64,000 nt of DNA from Mycogone perniciosa (lineage: Eukaryota; Ascomycota; Sordariomycetes; Hypocreales; Hypocreaceae). The stretch is from positions 1-64,000 of the forward strand of contig JAOALB010000139.1 in NCBI GenBank assembly GCA_025331125.1. Reading direction: 5' to 3'. This document shows, piece after piece, positions 27,401-42,400 of the stretch (the stretch's first letter is position 1; every line of letters begins with the position of its first letter). The notes under the pieces were generated by a model, which did no database searches, was not told the DNA's origin, and was given only the letters and a program-made list of their open reading frames with translations. The position numbers and the translations under genes are program-made.

Positions 27401-30400
27401 GTGGATCGGTAAGGACAACCTTTGCATTGGTCTCTTTGATCAACTCCACACGGCGATCAACCGGGTGACTGGGATCCAAGGGGACGAATGCTGCACCAGT
27501 CTTCAAAATAGCCAGCATAGTAACCAGCGCAATAGCTGACTTCTCCATACAGAAAGGTATCAGAGTGTTCGTCTTGACATTGAGTTCTGACACAAGATGC
27601 TGGGCAAGAAGGTCAGTCGTGGCGTCCAGCTCGGAGTATGTGAGGCTCAGATCCCAGCCATATATAGCCTCTGTGTCCGGACGAGCCATTGCTTGTCGCT
27701 TAATTAGGTCATGCATACAAGCTTCCAGCTTCACGGGTGGATTCTTTGACTGTTTGGCCCAACCCGCGATAATCTCATTGTCAAGATCAGTAAACAGGGA
27801 AACAGAACCAATCCTGGGTTTCTCTGCACCAACTCCCACGGACGTCAGATTTATTACCGCTTGGCGGAAGTGATTGGTCACAGCCTCCATAATAGCATCT
27901 GGAATTGCATACGCATCATAATGTGCAGTTACCATGACCTTGTCAGCCTGCATAGAGCATTCCATGGTAATCGGGTAAGAGCGCAAGATATCATCTTCTC
28001 CAGTCTCTTCAAGCCGGATATCGGAAACATCACCAAGCAGTTGATTGGAGCTAGATAGATCCTCTCCAGGAGCTTGAACAACGAGCAATGTCTGGAACTT
28101 GCACATGTTTTTCGCCTCGGGGCCGAGCTCTCGAATTTTGAGTAGACCGAATTGCTGATGGGGGATCATGTCAATGGATGACTGTTGGACATGGTGCAGG
28201 AAGTCATCAACGAGGAGATCGTCTTGAATATTGAATCGGAGTGGTACGGTCGCAAATGTAGGTCCTGTAATGTTTTCAATTCCTGGAACAGGCACGTTTC
28301 TCCCTGAGATAGTGACGCCAAAGATCACATCCTTGGTATCGGCATGAGCTGACAAGGTGATAGCCCAAGCTGCTCGCAGCAGGCTGTTAATAGTGACGTC
28401 TTTGCTCACACCAGACGAGCCAAGTGGAAACTCTCTCTTGAGCAATTTCCAATCTGACTTGGACTTCTCATCCTGTCGACCTTGGGGGAACAGACAAGCC
28501 TCCACTCCTTGACTCTGCTCGCGCCAGAATTCTGTGGATGCGGACGGGTCGCAATCGAAAAGCGCGTATTTAATGAAGCGGTTGAATGGTGCCGACTCAT
28601 GTGTCTCTAGCTCATTGGATTCGTAGGCTTCGAGGACATGTTGGGTGAGAACCCGGACACTCCAGCCATCGTAAATGGCATGATGCAGGGTGAGAACCAT
28701 ATAATGATCACCACTGTCAGAATTCCTGACAATGGCATATCGCACCATTGGCTTGCCAAAGGAGAATAGGTTCGCTTTGCACCGCTCAACATACTCTTCG
28801 AGATTATTCCCAGAATGCCATTCAATATCCTCGTCATCGCTGACAACTGCCTGGATCATCTTCCCTTTAAGTATGACCAGGCGAGTTCGCAGGATCGCAT
28901 GGTGGCGATGCGTTGCTTGCCAGGCACTCTTGAGCCTATCAATATCTACTGATGAAGGGAGCTTGAAGACATTTCGGGCGACATAGGCACCGTCAGTCTG
29001 AAGCGAAAGACTCATAATTCCTTCTTGCAAGGCTGTTACCGGGTAGGCGTCCACAATTCTTGCGGGCTCCAGGCTGCATTGGCGAGCGATTTCATGTCTG
29101 ACCAATTCGTGATCATCCGCGACAGACGGTAGTAAAGAAAACGCTGATGGATCATGAATCATGTCCTGTTGGCTATCATCCATCAATGTTGATGCTGCCG
29201 CCATATCGCGGAGAGTTGGGTGTTGGAAAATCGCGGCAACACTCAAAACAATGCCCTTTTCTAACGCTGCGCTGACTAGCCTCATGGAGGAGATGGAGTC
29301 ACCACCCAAGCGAATGAAGCTACTGTTAAGTCCTATTCTTTCTGGCGATACGCGTAAAATATTAGCCCAAAGCTGCTGTATCGTTCTTTGTAGGTCCGTC
29401 ACTGGCGGCAGAATAGTATCGTTTGTATCGTCGAGGGCGAACGCTTCACGAAGAGCTGGGATTGACATCTGAGAGGCTTGGCGTTTAAGCATCTTGCGAT
29501 CTGTCTTTGTGCTAACCATGATGGGCACGAAATTCAGCGGTATGTAGAGGGATGGGATCATGTAAGATGGCAGAATATTCTCGAGACGCGCTACTGCCGA
29601 GGACAGCTGCCTCTTCTCATCTGTTGTGAGAGGCCGAAGAAGATTCTGCTCATCCTCCAAGGAGGCACTTGTACGAACATCATCATGGGGAGAGAAGAAC
29701 ACGACAAGACTGTCCTCGTCTTTTTCGAGTTTGGATGCTGGTCTGAGAATATCCACAACAATGTGTGGGATTTCAGGAAGAACGGATCGCAAGTGCTGCT
29801 CAATATCGCCAAGTTCCACTCGTTGTCCATGCAGCTTGATTTGAGTGTCTTTACGACTGACATATTCAAGGTCACCGCTCGGACCGCTATACCTCACCAA
29901 GTCACCGGTGCGATACATTCTGGTGCCGGCATTCGCCAGTCCTTGAAAGCCCCAGTCGGGTTGTGGGATGAATGCTGAGGCTGTCTTGACTTCGTCTTGC
30001 AAGTATCCCAGCGCAAGACAAGGTCCTTGAATGAGCAATTCACCCACGCAGCCAACCGGTGTTAGCTTGGTGTGATCATTTGGATCAACAAGCCAAGTGC
30101 AGTAACCGATACCACGGCCAATGATCGAAGCCGTCTCAAGGTCGGTCACAAAGTTGGAAGTTGTGTAAATGCACGCCTCCGCAGGGCCATAGGCGTTGAG
30201 AACCCTGACACCGGCTTCAAACCATGGGCGGACGATGCTGGCAGTGACAGCTTCGCCTCCAACTACCAGGGTCTCGAGATTTGGTAGCTTCGCCGGGTTC
30301 ATCAGCTGGGCCACGATCGGCGTGAGAAGGGCCCAGTTGACGGAAGAAGCATTCATAAATTCGGTCAGAAGGTTCGGGTCCATCCTTTGGAGTTCCGTTG

Positions 30401-33400
30401 GAATGCAGATGGTGCCGGCATAGAAGAGTGTGGCAATGATCTCAGAAACGCTGGCATCAAATACATGTGAAGCAAATTGAAGGACGCGATTCCTTGCGGA
30501 GCGGAATGGAGCCTGGCCTAAAGGCTCATAATGGTTTCTCATGGCGGTGCATAGCGCCTCGTGTGTGATCATGACGCCCTTTGGCTTTCCTGTACTTCCG
30601 GAAGTAAAGATGACAAAGGCCAGGTCTGAAGGTGCTGCTGGGCGCAATTCCGTCCTTTGCTTGGAGATTTCTTCCTGCTCACTCAGCTCCTGGTCCAGTT
30701 TGGCTGAAACAGAGACGACAATATCAGCCAAACCAATGGATGAATCAGCGCCTAGTGGTGAGCCAAGCAAAATCTTTGCATCTAGCTGACTGACGATTTC
30801 CTGTCGGCGTTCTTTGGGGTGCCTCGGGTCAAGGGGCACAAAAGCTGCGCCGGCCTTGAGCACGGCCAGGACAGCCACAACATACCAAGCTGAATGGTCA
30901 AAACAAAGAGGCACCATATTTCCAGGCCCGACGTTGGCAAGTCGCTTGATATGACGAGCAAGTCGATCGGATGCGGCGTTGAGCTCAGCATAAGTCCAAT
31001 TACTGCTGTCGCCAGCTGTGATAGGATCGGGGAGCGAGCAGATAGCTTCAGCATCGGGGTTATCTCGAACAACTTGCAAAAAGATCTCATGAGCGGTGTT
31101 TTGGACTAGCTCCATGTTCCTAGAAGCCTCAAGATTCCAGGATAGGATTTCTTCCTTGTCCTTTGCCGTCAGCAAGGAAATATCGTGCACTGACATATTA
31201 TCATCAGACTCGATCAATTGGTGCACAACAAACTCGAAGTGTCGACAAATCCCCGTGGCGTGATATTGGGGGAGTACTTTGAAATCAACGGACATGCGGA
31301 GTGTGACGCCCTCATCAGGACTGAGAAGACACTCTACAACTAGTGGATAGTCAAGATAGTTGCCATGTGCGTCAACGGTTTGGGCAATCTCAATTCCCAA
31401 GGAGTTCCCGTATTCGTGGGCTGGCTGAATGACCAGTAGATTATGGAAGTCACACGCAGCCCGGGTAGCAGGGGTCAGACGTGTAATATTTTGTATACCG
31501 AAATGCTCATGGGGGATCATAGCATTGGAAGCAGATTGAATCTCAGACAAGAAACTAACAAGGCTATCCTGATGGCCCAATTCGGGAATTCGAATGTGCA
31601 AAGGAATTGTCGCAAGCGTCGGTCCAAGCATTGTGTCAATACCAGCGACAGGCGCATTTCGTCCGGATACAACGGTTCCAAATGCTACATCTGGCGACTC
31701 AGACCATCGTGAGAGCACAATCGCCCAGGCGGCGCGTAGAATTGTCGAGACGGTGAAGTCTGAGCCAGCGCGTCGAATGAATGGTATGTGGTGATGCAAA
31801 ATCTGATGTTGGCGAGCCTCAAACGAGGAACCGACACTCTTCTTGACGATGGGGAAGTGAACAGGAGGCGCTGTCTCCCCAATAGAGAGTTGACGTCTCC
31901 AGAACTCGGCCGACCTCTCAACACTAGACTCCAAGACATATTTGATGTAGCTTCTGAATGGACTTCTTTGCTGCGAGTTGGCAATAACGCTCTCCTGACC
32001 TTCAACATACACACGTTGGACAAGACCGAATATTTGCCACAGAGACCAGCCATCCGTAACTGCGTGGTGAATGGTCCAGATGAGGTAGTTGCTGCCTTGC
32101 TGATCCCGTACCAAAGCAAATTGGGACAGTCGAGTTCTGTGGGACATGGATGCCTTGCTTCTCTCCTTGATGAAGGTCTCTATATCAGAGCAGACGTGAG
32201 TTTGCCAGTCAATTTCTTCATTCACCACCGCCTGAATAATCTGGCCGCCGGGGAGTTGGACCATTCGGGTTCGGAGGCTGGTACTGAGAGATGCTGTTAC
32301 TTCCCAAGCGTTTCGGAGACGATCGAGGTTAATACTCTCTGGAATACTGAAAACATGGCGGGCAATGTAGGAACCAGTTTGTTTGAAGGTAAGCGACATC
32401 AAACCTTCTTGTAGAGGTGTGCAAGGGTACGCGTCTTCTACCATACCAGGCTCGATGTTGCAAAGAGTAGAGATGGACTGAATGATAACCTCCTCTTCAA
32501 CTCCTGGAATGAGGCTGAAGGGACGGTAATCGGCATCGGTGGATTCATCTACTGTCGTCATGGCGAGACTCATTTGGCTGAGTCTAGGGTCAGCAAAAAT
32601 GAGTGCCACGGACAAGCATAGCCCTTCATTCTTTGCAGCAGTAACCAGACGAATGGCCGCAATAGAATCGCCTCCCAGCTTAAGGAAGCTTTCGTCTTTG
32701 CCGATAGAGTCAACTGGAATCTTGAGAATCGAACTCCAAAGTGATGCCAGGCGCCTCTCAGCATCAGTTGTCAGCGCTCGCCTGCTGGTCTCAGCTAGTG
32801 AGTAGAGAGTGAGCTGCTCCTTGGAAAACTGAGCAGCCAAACGACGCAAGCAGGCGCGGTCCAATTTGGTGGAGGTGATGAATGGCATGAAATTGACCGG
32901 TATGTATATATCGGGAACCATGTATTGGGGCATCAATGTACCCAACAAGCCGCTCAAAGCTAGAAGCTTGTCATTGAGCTTTGCATCCATGGGTTGTAAC
33001 ATGGCATCGAACTCCTCTGCAGCTGGGTTGTTCATACGTGAAGCTCCAGAGAAGCACAGGTACGCAGTCAAAACACCCTTGCGGTCATCATGAGTTGGTT
33101 GTACCACTTCAATTGCGACTTGCTCAACTCCTGGAAGATTGGCTCTGATGTGATGCTCAATTTCGCCCAGCTCGATTCGGAAACCACGAACCTTTACCTG
33201 AGTGTCCTTGCGACTGATGAACTCAATCGTTCCGTCCGAATTGTACCGGCCCAAGTCCCCCGTCTTGTAAATACGTTTGAACATGGCCGTATTGTCATGG
33301 GGCAGCCAAGTAGGAGGCTCCTTGATGTAAGCCTTTGCAGTGAGTTCTGGCGCTTTGAGATACTCTCTGGAAATTGGTACTCCCTGGACTACAATTTCAC

Positions 33401-36400
33401 CAGTGCAACCTATGGGAGCAAGCTTCGTGTGATCATCTGCTTCGACAATCCAGCATAGCCCTCCAACGTTATGGCCAACTGTCAGAGGAGAGGCGTTGTC
33501 AAGCGTAGTCCACTCATGCAAAGTGCTGAAGACACAACATTCACTGGGACCCCAACCGTTCCAGAGGCGCACATGACCGACCCAAGTATTGAGAATGTCC
33601 TGTCCAACGGCTTCTCCTGCGAGAATCAGGTTCTTGACGCTAGGAATTTGGGATGGCGACAGCAGCCGCGTGAAAGTTGGCGTCAAGAAGGCCCAGTCAA
33701 TGCGCTCGTTGTGGATGAAACCAGCGATGTCATTTAGTCTGTCATGATCCGAAGGTATGCAAATGCAGGCTCCGGTGATCAAGGGCGCGAAGATTTCGGA
33801 AATACAGAGATCAAAGACATAAGAGGCAAATTGCAGGACGCGAGCCTCCGGGATCAGTTCAAGTCTCTTGCAAATGTCGATCTGAGCTGTGCAAGCTCCC
33901 ACATGCTCCATAATCAGACCCTTTGGTGTACCTGTTGAACCAGATGTGAAGAGCACATACGCTGCGCTGTGCGGTGATACATCCGATGTTGCGCAGCCGG
34001 AGTGACCTTGAAGATTTTGTTCTTGCACGCAGGTATCCAAGAATTGGCCAGTGACTTCGACGACAGTATCTGAAATCCTGCTGCATTTCGCCCTCGTATT
34101 TGGTGATCCGAGGATGATGTTGGCCTCAATCTGCCCCATGATGCCCTTTTGACGAGAATCGGGGTGTGATGGATCAAATGGAACGTACGCAGCTCCAGTC
34201 TTCATAATAGCCACCATTGATAGAATCGCAAGACCGGACATTTCGAAGCAGAGTGGGACAAATGTGTTGGCTTTGACTCCATGCTGGGTAACAAGATAAT
34301 GCGCCAATCCATTCGCAGCGTCATCGAACTCACGGTAGCTGAACTTACAATCCCAGGCACTGATAGCCGGAGCCTGAGGGCGGATGAGCGCCTGATTCTC
34401 AATCAACTTATGTAAGTACGTCCATTCAGGCTGAGGATAGGAGTCATTCCATTGGAGAAGCTTCGTCTCATCGTGAGGGCCATAAAGCGTGATATCTGTG
34501 ACTTTTTGCTCCTGTACTCGGCCATCCAAGAGCTGTTGGACAACATGCTCGAACTGGTTGCAAATCGTTTCAATCTCGGCCTCGGCATGGATGGAAGGAT
34601 CGTACATTATGGTGACTTGAATCTTTCCGTCATGGATAGCGCATTCGAACACTATAGCGTAAGTGTGGAAGGACTCCGCTTCGTATTGCGCATCAATGGC
34701 CCTCATGATGCGGTCGCCAATATCACCTGTTTCCTCCCTATGAGGCTGAACAACGAAAAGTGTTTGGAAGTTGCATGCTTGTCGTGCATCTTCACTGAGC
34801 TTTGTGATCTTCTGCAAGCCCATTTGCTCATATGGGATCATCGTGTTAGCCTGCTTCTGGACCTGTTCAAGGAAGTCGAACGCCGTGTCAGCGATAGTCA
34901 AGCGGACTCGTAGCGGGACGGTGGCAATAATAGGTCCAATAACAGACTCGATACCATCCATTGGAATATGGCGGCCAGAAGATGTCAGGCCAAAAACAAC
35001 ATCTTCAGAAGAGGAGTATTTTGCCAAAAGTAATGCCCAAGAAGCTTTCAGAACAGACGGTAGGGTGATGGTCGATTGCAAGTTTCTCACGGCGTTGAAT
35101 GAGAAGCTGAAGCCGCTTCGAGCTTGTGGTATATAGTTAGCGGAAGGCAATCGGGGAAATGCTGGCGGTTGAGAGTCTTGAAGCTCCGTGCGCCAGAAGT
35201 CAGCAGCACGTTCAATATCTTGCGACATATTGTAAGAGACCAAGTTAACAAACGGCGTTGCTGGGCTCTGGTTCATTCCATGGTACAATCTTTGGGCACT
35301 CTCCAACATGAGATTGAGAGACCAGCCGTCGTAAGCAGCATGATGAATCGTCAATACAAAGTGCCACTTGTTTCTTTCATCAACCAGCCCATACCGGGCC
35401 AAGGGGGTTCCGAGTTGCATAGGTTTGGCTCGATCCTGCTCCAAGAATAGCGAGAGATCCTTGCCGTGTGTCCATTTCAGCTCTTCATTGAGGATAACTT
35501 GCGTAAAACTATCATCGGTTGAAGAGACAATCCTCGTACGCAGGATTGGTGTTTGACGAACCAATTCGACCCATGCTTCCTTGAACCTTTCGATATCTAG
35601 ATTGTCTTCAAGGCTAAAGACCATTTGTGCCATATAAGTACCAGCCTGTTTGCTGGAAAGCGCCATAAGACCTTCTTGCAATGCAGTGCACGGGTAGGCG
35701 TCCTGGATTGCGTCGACGTTGGTGTTGCACTCTTCTGCGATCTGGTCCAGCACACCAAGAGCGGTTCCCAAAAGGCCAAAAGGCTGGATTTGCAACCGTG
35801 CAGAAATCTCTTGGCTTTGAGTAACAAGTGCCATCTGAGAGAGGACAGGGTTGTCGAATATGATCCCCACGCTGAGTGAGAAGCCTGCATCTCTTGCAAG
35901 GGTGACGAGATGGATAGCCAAAATCGAGTCGCCTCCCATGAGGAGAAAGTTATCATCTGCTCCAATCTCTTCTGGTTCACACTTGAAGATTTCAGCCCAA
36001 AGTCTTCGCAGTAAAGCTCCCTTTTCAGTCAAAGGCACGCGCTTGTTTTTGGATGTCTCCGCCAAGGTATAGGTGGCAAGGTCTTCTTTGGTCACATTCA
36101 ATGCCCAGTTCTCCAACACCCTTCTATTGATCTTTCCAGCTGCATTTTTCGGCATAGAGGAGACTGGGAAGAAAGCGGTCGGCAGCATATATCTTGGCAA
36201 TGTCGCGAGAAGAACTGTCACGGCTCGGGTCAACTCCTGGCGTATCTCTTCCGTCATGGGAAGAATGGAATCTGACAAGCTCTTGCTGTTAGAGCCTTGA
36301 TCAGGCATGAAGAATGCGACCAAAGTTGTTTTGCTTCGGCCATTAAAGTTCTTGAGAGCAGAGACTGCCACCTCTTGAGCGCTCGCAAGCACCTGGCGCA

Positions 36401-39400
36401 TGTTATGTTCGACCTCTCCAATTTCGATTCGCTGGCCATTAATCTTTACTTGAGAATCCTTTCGTCCAAGGTATTCGATTAGGCCGTCGGCCGTATATCG
36501 CACCAAATCACCCGTCTTGTAAAATCGACAGCTAGGAGCCAGGCCGGCAATAGCTAACCAGGATGGATTCTTGATGAACGCTGCGGCGGTTTTCACATTG
36601 TCATTGAGGTATCCACGAGCCAATGTCGGGCCATCAATGAGCAACTCCCCTATGGCACCAATGGGCGCGAGGCAATTGTGATCACTCTGTTCCACAATCC
36701 AACAAGAGCAGTTGAGCCCTTGACCGATTATTTTTGCGTTGCCGTTTGCTTTCCAATGGTAAGTAGCGCTGTAAATGCAAGTCTCTGTTGGGCCATAACC
36801 GTTGAGTAGTCGAAGCTTGTCGGCCCATATGTCAATATCATCTTGAGCAGCTGCTTCACCTCCAAGAACCAAGGTCTGCAAGCTTGGGGCCTGAGTGGGA
36901 GAAATAAGTCGCGCAACGGAGGGAGTCAAGAAGGCAAAATTGACATCCATTTCCTGAATCGCCTGAGAGATGTTGTTCATTCTCATTTCATCAGAGGGTA
37001 TGCAAATAGTACCGCCCGTTACCAAGGTTGCAAAAATTTCAGCGAGAGAGACATCAAATACAAATGCTGAGTACTGCAATACCCGAGACGTTGGTGTAAG
37101 ACCCATCGTCTTGCCAATGCCTCTTGCACTGGTGCAAAACGATTGGTGTTCCATGACCACACCCTTGGGAGTTCCGGTACTTCCAGATGTGAACAGAACA
37201 TATGCTGGGTCCTTGGGGGTAACTGCAGAAGATGGAACATCGAGCGGCGTTACTTGAGCTCTCTGAGATAACTCAATAACAGTTTCAGCAAGTTCAGAAC
37301 AATGAGGAGCCATTACCGCGGATGCGAGAATGACCTTCGGTTTGATCTTCTCAACTATCGCCTGTCGTCGATCAGATGGATCTTGATGACTCAAGGGAAC
37401 AAATGCTGCGCCAGCTTTGAGAACACCAAGCATAGCTACAATGGGCCAGCCCGATTTCTCGAAGCATACCGGGACAAAATCTCCAGCGCCAACTCCGACT
37501 TGGGAAAGCTGCTCTGCAACAAAGTTGGACTGGCTCTCCAGTTCCGCATAAGTAAATTTTTCGTCCCAGGCATGAACAGCCACAGCTTCAGGGGAGATTA
37601 TTGTTTGCTGCACGATGATATCCTGGATGCGCTTGTTGACGAGTTCAACAGTTTCATTGTTCCAATGCTTTATCTGTGAGATGTCATGCGGACTGCACAC
37701 AGTGACGCTTGTGAGATGTGCCTTATCATCGCTCTGGCAAAGCTGTTGTATAACATGTTCAAGCTGGTGCGCTATATTCTTGATCTCTGTCGGTGACAGA
37801 CGGCTCGAGTCGTAGAGAAATCCGATGGAAATCTTGTCCACATGAAGTGAGCATTCCAGCACAAGCGGATAGGTCATGAATCCCTTCTCATACTGGCCCT
37901 GATCCAAGGACTTGATCCCCATGAAACCGTCCGCATCTCCTAGAGCGCTGGGCTGAATGACCAAGAGGTTCCGGAAGGCACACGCCCCTCTGGCGCTGTC
38001 GCTAATCTTGGCAATGTTTTGCAATCCCGTCTGCTCATATGGGATCGTTCGAATAGTCTGATTCTGAATCTTGTTCAGGAAATCGTTGACACTCTCATCT
38101 CCCAACTGGATGCGAACAGGGACAGTCGCAATGGTAGGTCCGACCATACTGTCAATACCAGATACTGCCGCATTGCGACCAGAGAGTGTAGAACCAAAGA
38201 CCACTTCAGGGGAGTTTGAGTGGCCAGCAAGAACCATAGCCCAGGCAGCCCGAATGATGGTAGAGGCTGTGATTCTAGCGTCGGAAAAGCCTGGGTAGGT
38301 AACCTCAAGACTGAATGTTGCGTTTGTCTCGTTGCTCTGCTGTCCAAGGCTATTGGATGGTGGGAAGGGATCAGCTTCAATACCCTCTAGTTCCTGAGCC
38401 CAAAATGCGTTCGCCTCACCAGAGTCCAACGATATTGTGTGTTCAACAAAACTCGAAAATGGACTAGGCTGCGGGACAGGTTCCCCGAGATAGGCGGATT
38501 TGACCATTTTAAATATTTGTGATAGGGACCAGCCATCGATGATAGCGTGATGGACTGTCCAAATCAAATGGTTGCCATCATTCTCATCTTGGAGCAAGGA
38601 AAATTGAGAAAGAGAATCGCCATATGTCATAGGCGGTTTTTGGTGCTCGCCAAGATAGCTAGCGAGACCTATTCCGAGATGGATCTTCCAGGTAATACTC
38701 TCTTTGACTACTGTCTGGACCGTCATACCATCAATCTGGACGATGCGAGATCGGAGACAAGGGCAGTAGGAGGCAGTTGCTTGCCAAGCATGGCGGAACT
38801 TGTCTAGATCCAAACCCTCCGGTAACCTGAACATGTGTTGCGCGATATATGACCCTGGTTGCTTGACGCTAAGTGACATGAGACCCTCTTGAAGGGGCGT
38901 GCATGGATATACATCCTCAATGAGATCGAGGGAAATTTCACTGCTTATTGTTTTGACAAGGTTACCTCGCACTGGTTCGGGGATCAGACTGAAGGGCTGA
39001 TATGTATGGTCAACAACCTGCTCCTCTATCTTAATAACGAGGCTCATTTGGTGGAGTCTAGGGCGATCAAAGACTTGGGGGACAGTCAACGTAAGAGCAC
39101 TTCTCCTTGCGGCAGCAGTGAGTCTCATAGCAGCTATAGAGTCACCGCCTAGGCCAAAGAAGCTGTCATCTGCACCAATAGTTTTAGGGTCAACCTTCAG
39201 CACTGTTGCCCAGAGCGCTTGCAGCTGCAGCTCTTTTTCAGTGGTTGCAGGGCGCTTTTCGCTATTTTGGAGAGAATAAGATGCAAATTCACTGGCAGAG
39301 AAGGCGTGGATAATAGCTTGAAGTCTCCGTCTGTCAGCCTTTCCAGCGATTGTGAGTGGCATCTTCCGAACGGGCACGTATAGTGTGGGAACCATATATC

Positions 39401-42400
39401 GAGGGAGTCGTAGAGAAAGCGCAGCTTTCAGGTCGCGGACGAAATTCTGCATTTCTTTGCTGAATGGAATGACTAGGCCTTCCTCAGAGACCTGTGAGAG
39501 ATCGTAATCTCCCGGACGGAAAAACAATGTCAAGACTTGGCTCCCACGACCCTCTAGAGGATTGCCGACCTCAGCGATGGCATCGGTACTAGAGAGTAGA
39601 GCATTCGAATGACTCTCTATTTCACCGAGCTCAATTCGTTGACCATTCAGCTTGACTTGGTTGTCCTTTCGGCCCTGGAACTCAAGAGTGCCGTCCAAGT
39701 TGTAACGAACTAGATCACCAGTCAGGTAGAGCCTTCCGGGGGTATCTGAGATCTTGTTCATCCATGCTGGGGCTTCTTTGAACACTTTATCAGTTTTCAC
39801 TTGATCATTGAGGTAACCTCTGGCAAGTGTTGGGCCTTGGACAGCAAGCTCTCCAACGCAGCCCAGTGGCGTCAGTTGGTTATGATCATTGGGATTAACG
39901 ACCCAGGCCACACTGTTTACTGCACGTCCAATATTGGATGGAGAGACATCCAAAGACCGCCATGGGTGAGAAGTGGCTCCAACACAGGTTTCTGTTGGTC
40001 CGTAGCCGGCTCTGGCGTCAATGCCAATCCAGGTGTTGACCAGGTCTGACCCATTGGCTTCGCCACCAATCAGCAATTGCTGCAAACTTGGTACATCTTC
40101 TGGCAAGAAAAGTCTCGAAAGCGATGCCGTCAACGCAGCAAATGTGACATCCATGCTATTTATGGCCTCTCCCAAGTCATTCTGGCACTCGGAGTCTTTG
40201 GGCACACATAAGCATCCACCAAAGAAGAGAGTTCCGAATATCTCCAAGATGCAAGCGTCAAAGACGAATGGGGAGAATTGCAAGGTTCTTGTTGACTTGC
40301 CCAAGCCTAAATAATTTCCAATACCAGTCATGCTTGAACAAACAGCCTCATGCTCGAGCATCACACCCTTTGGAGTGCCAGTTGTACCAGAAGTGAACAA
40401 TACATACGCAAGTTGATTAGACTCAATGTTAGGCAATTGTGTAGGCTCCGTCGGGAGATTGTCGATAAAGGAACCACATATCTCCAGTACAGTAGGAACC
40501 AGGTCCACAAAATTCTTTTTCATCGAAGGTGAAGCTAAGAGAACGGTAGCATCAAGTTGGCTTAAAATGGATCTCCAGCGTTCAGGTGGGTGTGATGGGT
40601 CCAATGGAACGAATGCACATCCGGCTTTTAGTATTCCAAGCATCGTGACGATTGCCCAAGGCGATTTTTCGAAACAGAAGGGAACCAGTGCCTCGTCTTT
40701 TGTGATGTATGTCCTCAAGTGAGCAGCTAGTCGATCCGAAACGATATCTAGGGATTCGTATGTGAAGCTCTGCTCCCTTGAATAGATGGCCGGAGCATAT
40801 GGATGACCTTGGCTTCTAAGCTTGATGTACTCGGGAATACAGTACTGAACGGCCTCGGGGTACTGGCTATTCCACCTAGAGATGGCTTCCAAGTCCTTTT
40901 CAGTCACCATGTCAAGCTCGGTCATAGTAAGATCATCGTTGACAGTTGATAATTGCCGAACGATGTGCTGGAAGTGTGAGCAAATGGTCTCCATGCGCTC
41001 CTTAGGCAGGAGTGCAGTGTCATAGACAACCTTAACATCAACACCATCCGACTTCAATTGACACACAACAATTATGCCATAAGTGTAAAGACCAATACCT
41101 GAATCGGTAATTGGCCTTGCTTGGAAGAGCCTCATGTCATTTTCGACGTCCTCGCGTGGCTGGACAACGAGGAGAGTTTGGAAAGACGACGCATTGGCAG
41201 TGTCTCCTCCAAAATGCGCAATGTTCTGAATTCCAGTTTGCTCATATGGAATCATATCGGTCATCTGCTTCTGCAAAGTGGATAAAAATGCCGAAACCTT
41301 GTCATTATTGTCGAAGTGGATTCTTAGCGGGACAGTTGCGATTGTTGGACCGACGATGCGGTCGATTCCAGGGATTGGAGCACTCCGTCCAGAAACTGTT
41401 GAGCCGTAAATAACATCATTCATATCTGTGTTCTTCGCAAGTATGATGGCCCACGCTGCCCTGAGCAAGTTGGAGGTTGTGAAGTCGGGTCTGGACCGAT
41501 CGGGCAAGGTAAGCGTAAAGTCCATGTAGTCCTCAGCACTCTTGTGGTCTCCCGATGACAGCGTTGGTGGAAACAATGTTCTGACTGATCCTTCGAACTG
41601 CTTCCTCCAAAAGCTTGCCGCATCTTCATCATGCGTGGACTGCATAAGGTGGCCTATGAACCGCGAGAAGGGAGTTGACTCGCTCAGCACGTCTTGATTA
41701 TAAGCAGATTGAACCTGGCGTAGAAGGAAAGACAAGCTATGGGCGTCGAAAAGAGAGTGATGAACCCTCCACACAAAATACCTCTTTGCATCTTGGTTCT
41801 CAACAAGAGCCCAGCGAGCTAGGGGTTTGTTCACTTCCATTATCAAGGCTGTCTCATCACTCAAATATTCCACAATATCGGTAGAGTGGTCCCAGTGAAT
41901 AGGCTCATCAACAACGACCTGGACGATTCCAGCGCCCTGAGTATCCACAAATCTAGTGCGAAGCATTTCGTATCGCTTGTAAACTAAGGCGCAAGCTGCC
42001 TTGAAACGGCCACTGTCAATGTCTTCAGGCAATTCATAAGCCACTACACCGATATATGACGATGGAAATTTCAGCGACAAAGCCAGCAAACCGGCTTGCA
42101 ACGGTGTACATGGATAGGCATCAACAATGTTATCCTGGCTAACGGCACATAGAGAACTAAGCTCTGATCTCAGCGACACCAGGTCAACACCTTCGTCAAG
42201 AAGACCATAAGGCTCTGAAGCCTCTTCGACCGATGTAGACGATGCTCTCAATGCTTTGGCCATATCTGCAAGCACCGGGTTTTCGAATATGGCAGCGACA
42301 CTCAGAACATGACCTTCTTTGTAAGACGCTGTAACCAGTCTGGATGCTGAAATGGAATCGCCACCAAGGCGGAAGAAATTGTGTGAGCGCGAAATGAGGC

